From the NCBI GenBank assembly GCA_018402425.1, contig JAGYIZ010000012.1:1-53077 (forward strand): DNA of 53,077 bases, written 5' to 3'. The notes under the pieces were generated by a model. That model worked only from the letters and a program-made list of their open reading frames with translations. It was not told where the DNA came from and made no database searches. Position numbers and translations under genes: made by a program. This document shows, piece by piece, positions 47,137 through 53,077 of this stretch. Positions within the stretch are counted from its first letter, which is position 1, and every line of letters begins with the position of its first letter. The stretch comes from Candidatus Atribacteria bacterium. Its GTDB lineage: Bacteria; Atribacterota; Phoenicimicrobiia; Phoenicimicrobiales; Stramentimicrobiaceae.

Positions 47137-47994
47137 TCATGAACGATGGCAGGCAAGAAATTGAGAGACGAAATAGGCAATACCATCATGATTGTTATCT
47201 TTGGTGATACAATCAGCAACATCCTTTACTTCTTTTGGTGCATTTCCCATTGCCACTCCCAGACCGGCAGTTTTAATCATTTCTATATCATTGTAACTAT
47301 CACCAATAGCAATGGTTTGGGATAAAGGAATATTTTTCATAGCAGCTAATTGCTTTAAGGCCTTTCCTTTAGATACATCAGGCGCAATAATCTCCAGAAG
47401 GTTGGGATGGGCACAAGCAATAGCTATAGAATCATTCATTTTTTCCTCTAATATTTTCTTTAGTCTGGCCATTTTTTGTGGAGTGCCTAAGAAAATAAAG
47501 GCAAAGGAGCTTTTTTGTTTTTTGAGATACTCTCTTATATCAGGTACAATGATGGGTTTTATTTCGGAAAAACTCAAATAGATATCATTCCATTTTGTTT
47601 TCTCTTCCATTACCAGGAAATCCTCATGAAATATTTGAAAAGGCACTTTTTCTTTTTTGGCTATATCTATTAGAATAGGAACGGTTTTCGGTGGCAGCTC
47701 CTGTTTTTCAATGATTTCTCCCTCCTGGGACTGTATAAGGGCACCATGTAAAAGAATCATAGGACAGGAAAAACCCAGCAGTTTGGCAAAGTAAAAAGCA
47801 TCCGGATAAAAACGACCGGTAGCCAGGGTAATAGAAATATCATGCTCCTTCATTGCCTGTAAGGCATCATGAGTTTTTTGGCTAATTTGGTTACTGTCAT
47901 TTAACAATGTTCCGTCAATATCAATAGCCAGAAGCTGATATTTCTTACTTAAAATATTGGAATTTTTATTCTCTTCTTTTTTATTAAATAACAT
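47137..47994 (-). CDS. Cof-type HAD-IIB phosphatase
   Basis: A 285-residue HAD subfamily IIB (Cof-type) sugar-phosphate or nucleotide phosphatase. LLAIDIDGTLLND (motif I), ITLATGRFYPDAF (motif II), SKGKALKQLAA and IGDSYNDIEMIKTAGLGVAM (motifs III/IV) are all intact, with a C2 cap between. Its RBS is poor, so the start could lie slightly downstream. Substrate unknown. Confidence 0.9.
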   Translation of the reverse strand: MLFNKKEENKNSNILSKKYQLLAIDIDGTLLNDSNQISQKTHDALQAMKEHDISITLATGRFYPDAFYFAKLLGFSCPMILLHGALIQSQEGEIIEKQELPPKTVPILIDIAKKEKVPFQIFHEDFLVMEEKTKWNDIYLSFSEIKPIIVPDIREYLKKQKSSFAFIFLGTPQKMARLKKILEEKMNDSIAIACAHPNLLEIIAPDVSKGKALKQLAAMKNIPLSQTIAIGDSYNDIEMIKTAGLGVAMGNAPKEVKDVADCITKDNNHDGIAYFVSQFLACHRS

Positions 47995-48018
47995 TTATTT
48001 TATTTTCCCGTAACATTC

Positions 48019-48276
48019 TTAGCCACCACCCATAGGTGGATAAATCTTGATTGTATCTTTGTCCTGCAAATTACGGTCTAATTGGCCGTAAGGAACTACT
48101 TTACCATTAACTATCACCATGCTAATGGCATCCATCGCCCGGTCATGGTTAATCGTTTCTTCTAAAAAATGCCTGACTGATTTCGGATGAGATACCTCTT
48201 TTACAATACCATCCTTATCATGATAATCTTCAACATATCTTTTCAGGTTAGAGTAAATAATTAGTTTTACTTTCAT
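48019..48276 (-). CDS. MoaD/ThiS-like ubiquitin-fold protein
   Basis: An 85-residue beta-grasp protein ending KIYPPMGGG. The terminal Gly-Gly is the site of adenylation and thiocarboxylation in sulfur-carrier proteins of molybdopterin and thiamine synthesis. AISMVIVNGKVVPYGQLDRN and LQDKDTIKIY fit the fold. It may donate sulfur, or serve a related tungsten/molybdenum pathway, though no such genes are in view. Follows the dead transketolase. Confidence 0.82.
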   Translation of the reverse strand: MKVKLIIYSNLKRYVEDYHDKDGIVKEVSHPKSVRHFLEETINHDRAMDAISMVIVNGKVVPYGQLDRNLQDKDTIKIYPPMGGG

Positions 48277-48384
48277 ATAATAAAAGACCTGTTATTTTAA
48301 ATAGAAAAATTATATCCATTTCCGACAAAATACAAAAGAATATTATCATTGAAAAGCAATGTTGTCAAAAGTATTATTTTTATA

Positions 48385-50407
48385 TTACTTTTTCCCATAG
48401 AGCTCTTTAGCCCTTTTGGCAATATGTTCTGCTGTTAAACCGAATACTTTCAGAAGTTCCCAAGGAGCGCCGGACAGTCCAAATTCATCATTTACTCCTA
48501 TCATATCCAGGAGAAATGGTGTCTTAAACATCTTACCTTCGGCAATGACTCCGGCAACAATGTTTCCAAAGCCGCCCTTCTGATGTTCTTCGGCAGTTAA
48601 AACAATTCCGGTATCCTGGGTGGCCTTGATGGTTGCCTCTTTGTCGATAGGCTTTACGGTATGTATGTTAACTACTCTGGTCTCTAAATCATATTCCTTT
48701 TTCAAGATATAAGCAGCACGCATGGCTTCTGCTACCATGGGACCACAGGCTATAATGGCAAGATCTTCATTTTCGGATTGGTACTCTGTGCTTACTTTTG
48801 TTTCGAAGGCATCTGTAAAGTTTTCCTTTTCTTCTCTAAAGCGAATGATATTTGCTTTACCAAACTGATAGGGAGTATTTTCATTAGAGATTACCGGGGT
48901 GGCTTCTCTGGCATAACGGATAACCGCCGGTCCCTGGATTCCCGCCACTGCTTTGGTTGCTTTTTCAGTCTCTATTGAATCAGCGGGAACGACAATATGC
49001 ATGTTGGGCAGATAGTACATGTTGCTGATTTCTTCCAATGCCTGATGGGTAGCCCCGTCAGGACCGACCGATAAACCACCGTGGGCATTGGCAATCTTTA
49101 CATTATAGTTATTATAACAAACTGTGGTTCTAATCTGTTCCCAGTTACGACCGGTAATAAAGACACCGTAAGAACCGATAAAAGGCGTTTTACCTTCCTT
49201 GGCAAAACCGGCAGCAGCCAGGGTCATATTCTGCTCAGCAATACCCATTTGAAAGAAACGTTCCTTTCTCTCGGGATGATTTTGGTAAAACTTGTCCATT
49301 CTAATGGAGCCGGTAATATCAGCACCAAAGGCAATAGTGTCTTTGGACTCTCCCAGGGCTGCAATAGCATCTCCAAAACCATTTCTGGTGGGCACCATTT
49401 TTACCTTCATAATCTCGTTAGCATTCCACCAATAGTCTCTGCTGAATTTGGGCATTACCTGGGCAACCTTACGGTTGACTTCCTGCTGATAGTCACAGGC
49501 TTTCTGATAGAGGGCATTGACCCTTTTTTCATCAAAGCCGGGTGCATTGATATCGGCTAAGGCCTTTTCCAGGGATTCTGCTCCGGTAAGTCCGTCCTTG
49601 GGACAAATCCCGTGATAGCCGACTACGTTTTCGGCAAAGGATACATCCTTACCTTTAGTAGTATGGGCAATAATAACCACCGGCTGTCCTTTTATCTTAG
49701 AGGCCTTCTCCAAGGTGTCTAAGATCTCCTGCATGTTATGGCCATCTACCTCCAGGACATGCCAGCCAAAGGATTGCCATTTTTCAACCAGTTTTTCCAG
49801 TTTCATGATTTCCTCTGTAGGTCCGTCAATCTGTAGCTTGTTTCTATCAACAATAGCAACCAGGTTATCCAGCTTATAATTGGCAGCAGACATGAGACTT
49901 TCCCAGATTGAACCTTCGTTGAGTTCTCCGTCTCCCAGGATACAGTAGGTCTTATAATCTTTCTTTTCCAATCGGGCATTTAGGGCACAGCCTACTGCTA
50001 CTCCCAGGCCCTGGCCTAAAGAGCCGCTGGAAAGCTCAAGACCCGGCACCTTGAAACGATTGGGATGCCCTTCAAAACCGGAGTAAAGTTTTCGTAATTT
50101 GACTACTTCATCAATGGGGAAATAGCCTGAGATGCCTAAAGCAACATAAAATGGCAGGTGCTTTATGGCTGCTGACCAGAAAACACGGTCACGGTCTGCC
50201 TATCTGGGATTAGCTGGATTTTACGTTTGATGCTTGAGATAGAGAGCAAGCAGCAATATCCATGATGGAAAGCGTTCCTCCGGTATGACCGGAACCTGCT
50301 GCCGTGAGGGCTATCATATTATAGGCCCTCATTTCCTTTGCTTTATCAATCAGTTCTGTAATGGAATATTCTTTTTAATCTTTCCTGTTTTGAATTGACA
50401 TTGGCAT
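48385..50407 (-). pseudogene. tkt: Transketolase with disrupted N-terminal region
   Basis: The full gene would start at ATG 50407 (AAGGAGG upstream) and encode about 670 residues. The first ~115 codons contain three in-frame stops (after MPMSIQNRKD; in KHQT-stop-NPA; and NPR-stop-ADRDR, where Trp is expected) and one inserted base near 50240. The rest is open for 554 codons and well kept: CILGDGELNEGSIWESLMSA and the C-terminal half with GIAEQNMTLAAAGFAKEG and GSYGVFITGRNWEQ. A protein begun at the GTG near 50049 would lack the GHTGG thiamine-diphosphate segment, so it should not be an active transketolase. Transketolase interconverts pentose phosphates. Confidence 0.85.
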
Positions 50408-50447
50408 ATATGCCTCCTTAATATTAATAATTAAACTTTTTTCATAG

Positions 50448-50690
50448 TAAATATCGCACCCGCATAGCGTGTGGCTTTAAGAACCCCTAAAAGAGGTTTG
50501 CCTTTTTCTTGGTATCTTTTTGTCCTGCTTTTTTCAACTATTTTAACTGAATATTTCCAAAACAATATAACTGCTTTGGACTTCAGATGAAAAATTGACA
50601 TCTAGCTACTCTTAATCTTTTTATGGTAAAACCATTTTATTTAACCATTACCATCTTCTTAGAAGGAGGTTTTCCATGGTTAAATAAAAG
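50448..50690 (+). repeat. Repeat family A, copy 2 (full length)
   Basis: 243 bp. Left end TAAATATCGCACCCGCATAG with a short hairpin, then AACCCCTAAAAGAGGTT hairpin, the internal phrase GGACTTCAGATGAAAAATTG, and a right-end stem TTTATTTAACCAT/ATGGTTAAATAAA. Read leftward, the element ends 41 nt before the transketolase start. Confidence 0.85.
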
Positions 50691-50719
50691 CCTTTAAATA
50701 AGTTGTAATAATTTCAGGC

Positions 50720-51416
50720 TAGTTTGCTATTGTATCATATCTTTTTCAATACCAGACAAATGAAGCAACATTCTTCTCCTGTTTCTTTACTGTTTCGCTT
50801 CTTAATAGCCTCAGAATATTAAGGTATGATCGCGAATATATTTTCAGAGTAACCTGCAATTTACATATTTTCTTTTCATTGTAACTCATAGTTTTTCTAA
50901 TAATTGATTCATGGTAAACATGACCGAATAAAGAAAATTATTATGGGTCGCTCACATATTAAGGTGATATTCTATCAACTGGTCATCATTTATCATCCTT
51001 AATTTTCTTCTATTTTATTTACCGAAATATTATGGCTTTAATATCGCTATCCTTGCCTTCCGGGCAGCAAGACTTAAGTAATTTCTACCTCGATTGACTC
51101 TTCTTGGCCTCCAGCACCGGTGGGCATTTCTTCCTCCCAGTTCTGTTATTGATTGTTCATAAATAGAAGATGAAGAATCAGTATTTTTGATATAATTTCT
51201 AACTCCTGACTATCAATAATGCCTAGTATCTCCAATGCAATTTAATGCCTCTCTGACTGAAGGGTGAGAAGTGCCGAATTGTCTGGCTAATGTCTGTTCA
51301 GGTGGGAGCTTATCACCAGACTTCAATTTACCTTCTTTGATTAATGCTCTGATTTGCTCTACTATTTTCATGTACATCTTTTTTGTTTCAATTTTATTAA
51401 ACATCTTTATACTCAC
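50720..51416 (-). pseudogene. FadR/GntR-type regulator pseudogene
   Basis: The N-terminal winged helix is intact as read from 51416: IVEQIRALIKEGKLKSGDKL, PPEQTLARQFGTSHPSVREA, then the frame shifts at about 51225. The FCD ligand domain continues in fragments: ATHNNFLYSVMFTMNQLLEK, IFA-REAI-like and LSGIEKDMIQ near 50760. Regulator of a carbon or fatty-acid pathway, now dead. It is enclosed by two inverted copies of repeat A. Confidence 0.78.
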
Positions 51417-51429
51417 AAACCGTTCTTTC

Positions 51430-51656
51430 TATTTATTTAATAATGTCACCTTCTTGAAGGTGTAATGGTTAAATAAAGGTTTTACCAAAAATATCAAGAT
51501 AATCCATATGGTCATTTTTCATCTGAAATCTAAAAGAGTTATATTACTTGTAAGTATTCAGTTAAAATAGTAGAAAAAAGGTTAACTAAAAGTAAACAGA
51601 GAATTAACCCATTTTAGGGTTCTTAAAGCCACCTGCTTTGCGGGTGCGATATTTAA
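51430..51656 (-). repeat. Repeat family A, copy 3 (inverted)
   Basis: 227 bp, in the opposite orientation to copies 2 and 4. Read rightward: hairpin TTTATTTAATAATGTCACCT..., AACCCATTTTAGGGTT, CACCTGCTTTGCGGGTG and GCGATATTTA. It lies just upstream of the FadR start. The stems are kept although their bases differ from copies 2 and 4. Confidence 0.85.
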
Positions 51657-51791
51657 TGTCAAATTAGTTATATTGTCAGACAATATAACTAATTTTAGCA
51701 CAGATTAATCAATTTAAGCAATATAAAAGAAAAAATAATTATTGTAAAGTGTAAGATATATAGTAAAAAACTTTCAAAAAATTGAATATAC

Positions 51792-52775
51792 CTAGAATAG
51801 TCCTGCAATATATAAAATCACCGGCAGAACAAATGAAATTGCAAATGTTGTAAAAATCCAGCAAGAGTTAACCAAATCAACATTCAGATTATAGATATTA
51901 GCAGCAATAACAGAATTAAAGGCTACCGGCATGGCAGATAGTATTAAAGAAACCTTTAACGGTAAGCCCTGGCTTATATGTTGATATCCAAATAATAAAG
52001 TAATTATTAATATAGATATCGGTACAATGATAAATTTTACCAGAGATATAAGAAAACATTCTTTGATATATTTGGAAACATGGCTAAATTTGAAGGTAAG
52101 ACCAACCGAAAAAAGTAAAATAAATGTTGTCAATGGGATGAGTATTTCGTTAATTGTGGCATATATTTCCGGACGCTTTAAAGGGCTTAGATTCAGAGAA
52201 ATACCAACCAACACAGATCCTACGCCTATATAAAAAAATGGGTCCTTAATAACTTCTATTATCTTTTCCAGGGCTTCCTTTTGCTGAATAGAATTATCAC
52301 CATACATATGAGCTATGGGGTACCCCACACCATAATAGAGTAAACGTATAAAAAATGTAAAAATCGGAACCAGCGCATACCCTTCTTCACCCAAATAAAA
52401 GAAACAAATCATACCACCTAAGGTAACATTGTTTGCAAAGTATCCGCAACTAAACATGGAACCAACATTTATTCGGCTATAATGGTAAATTTTTGCAATC
52501 ACTACTGCAAAGAAACCACCGATAATAGTAGAAATTGCACCTACAAAAGGCAAACTTATAATTTCCGTAATACTTTCTATCTTAAAAATCCACAAACTTC
52601 CGACATAGGTAATAGATATTAGGCAAAGCATTCCCAATTTTTGTAAGAAAACACTAATTTCTTTTTTTGATTTAGAAGTCGCCCAATTTTTCTTATCAAT
52701 CACTCTTTGACAAAGGTAACCGCTGAATGTACCAATGATTATTACCAAAAATGTTTTCAATAATGCTAGAACCAT
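51792..52775 (-). CDS. AEC family permease
   Basis: A 327-residue membrane protein of the auxin-efflux-carrier family with about ten hydrophobic helices in two groups (about 1-150 and 200-327). PEIYATINEILIPLTTFILL, VKFIIVPISILIITLLFGYQ and the tail NSCWIFTTFAISFVLPVILY are typical. Bacterial members export or import organic acids such as malate or amino acids; substrate unknown. The frame extends to 52814 inside repeat A, but GGAAGG 8 nt before MVLALLKTF makes 52775 the likely start. Confidence 0.87.
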   Translation of the reverse strand: MVLALLKTFLVIIIGTFSGYLCQRVIDKKNWATSKSKKEISVFLQKLGMLCLISITYVGSLWIFKIESITEIISLPFVGAISTIIGGFFAVVIAKIYHYSRINVGSMFSCGYFANNVTLGGMICFFYLGEEGYALVPIFTFFIRLLYYGVGYPIAHMYGDNSIQQKEALEKIIEVIKDPFFYIGVGSVLVGISLNLSPLKRPEIYATINEILIPLTTFILLFSVGLTFKFSHVSKYIKECFLISLVKFIIVPISILIITLLFGYQHISQGLPLKVSLILSAMPVAFNSVIAANIYNLNVDLVNSCWIFTTFAISFVLPVILYIAGLF

Positions 52776-52796
52776 AAAAGAAATTTCCTTCCAAAG

Positions 52797-52904
52797 TAAA
52801 TATCGCACCCGCATAGCGGGTGGATTTAAGAACCTCTAAAAGAGGCTTAATTGATTTAACCATTACCGCTTTCAAAGAAGGTGGTTTTTCATGGTTAAAT
52901 CAAA
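52797..52904 (+). repeat. Repeat family A, copy 4 (short form)
   Basis: 108 bp: both ends of the element without the middle. Left: TAAATATCGCACCCGCATAG with GCGGGTG, hairpin CCTCTAAAAGAGG. Right: GATTTAACCAT/ATGGTTAAATC stem. Read leftward it ends 22 nt before the AEC permease start. Confidence 0.85.
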
Positions 52905-52985
52905 AGACTAATCAATAATGACAATAATTTAACACTAAACAAAGACAGAAATCAAATAAATTTTGTCCTATTTTAGACATCAAAT

Positions 52986-53014
52986 TTGCATCATAGTTAT
53001 ATAATTGTTAGTAT
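52986..53014 (+). promoter_or_regulatory. Promoter of the gene at the right edge
   Basis: TTGCAT (52986-52991), 17-bp spacer, TAGTAT (53009-53014). The RBS GGAGGG follows at 53029 and a TTG start at 53042. Confidence 0.6.
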
Positions 53015-53041
53015 AGGGTAAAATTGTTGGAGGGATCAATA

Positions 53042-53077
53042 TTGAGTCAGTTAATTATAAGACATCAACCCAGAATA
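53042..53077 (+). CDS. Start of a truncated CDS at the window edge
   Basis: Only 12 codons are in the window. GGAGGG stands 7 nt before a TTG start, and the codons read (M)SQLIIRHQPRI. The promoter at 52986 supports it. Too short to assign. Confidence 0.45.
   Translation, partial: MSQLIIRHQPRI

Noticed and set aside
52776-52814. Longer N-terminus for the AEC permease starting inside repeat A
   Set aside because: The ATG at 52814 lies in the repeat hairpin; RBS and family alignment favour 52775.
50448-52904. Repeat A copies as a CRISPR array
   Set aside because: Copies are 110-245 bp, hairpin-rich, unevenly spaced and in both orientations, with genes between them; no cas genes.
1-53077. tRNA or rRNA genes
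   Set aside because: No cloverleaf with a terminal T-arm GTTCRA pattern in proper context and no rRNA landmark was seen on reading the intergenic regions.

Overview
The window is AT-rich bacterial DNA with strong GGAGG-type ribosome binding sites, frequent TTG starts and mostly leftward transcription. The gene set suggests an anaerobic or fermentative low-GC bacterium, Firmicutes-like or Atribacterota-like. No rRNA or tRNA gene is present to settle this, so the lineage is a guess.

Layout. (1) 0.2-4.9 kb: a leftward operon of a SorC-type sugar-responsive regulator, a C_GCAxxG redox-type protein, and E1-alpha, E1-beta and E2 of a 2-oxo acid (pyruvate or acetoin) dehydrogenase complex. It has a consensus promoter and a perfect palindrome at its head; no E3 gene is in the window. 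(2) 5-10.3 kb: a broken aldose 1-epimerase, an intact aspartate racemase, a B3/4-domain protein, RlmD, and a nitrilase-family gene with a one-base frameshift. (3) 10.5-13.4 kb: remnants of HflX, a HAD hydrolase and a YczE-type membrane protein. (4) 13.5-24.9 kb: mostly intact housekeeping-type genes (AI-2E-type transporter, DsrE, PhzF, HAD phosphatase, hemolysin III homologue lacking a start, aminotransferase, BrkB, Dph6-like ATPase) and an AbiE toxin-antitoxin pair. (5) 25-41.3 kb: a long tract of decayed DNA with recognisable relics of two RelE modules, a tyrosine recombinase, a HicB-like antitoxin, an S41 protease, a Dus enzyme, two REP-associated transposases, a group II intron with its reverse transcriptase, a methyltransferase, an MFS transporter and a DUF2202 protein. 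One small gene inside it (40,131-40,280) still has promoter, RBS, ORF and terminator. (6) 41.6-48.3 kb: an intact leftward run of a large secreted protein, a pRiA4b ORF-3 family protein, M29 aminopeptidase, DUF362 protein, MsrA, Cof-type HAD phosphatase and a MoaD/ThiS-like protein. (7) 48.4-53 kb: a transketolase whose first ~115 codons carry three nonsense codons and a frameshift, a decayed FadR/GntR regulator, an AEC-family permease, and the first codons of a rightward gene at the window edge.

Two repeat families stand out. Family A (four copies; 110-245 bp) folds into several hairpins whose stems are kept by paired changes, and two copies lie 20-45 nt upstream of start codons in the same orientation. 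Family B (five clear copies plus one doubtful) lies always in one orientation, every 2-3 kb, through the decayed tract; one copy supplies the last codons and stop of the GC-rich BrkB gene. The general picture is a genome segment losing genes, with old mobile elements and toxin-antitoxin remnants in the most decayed part. No CRISPR array, tRNA or rRNA was seen.
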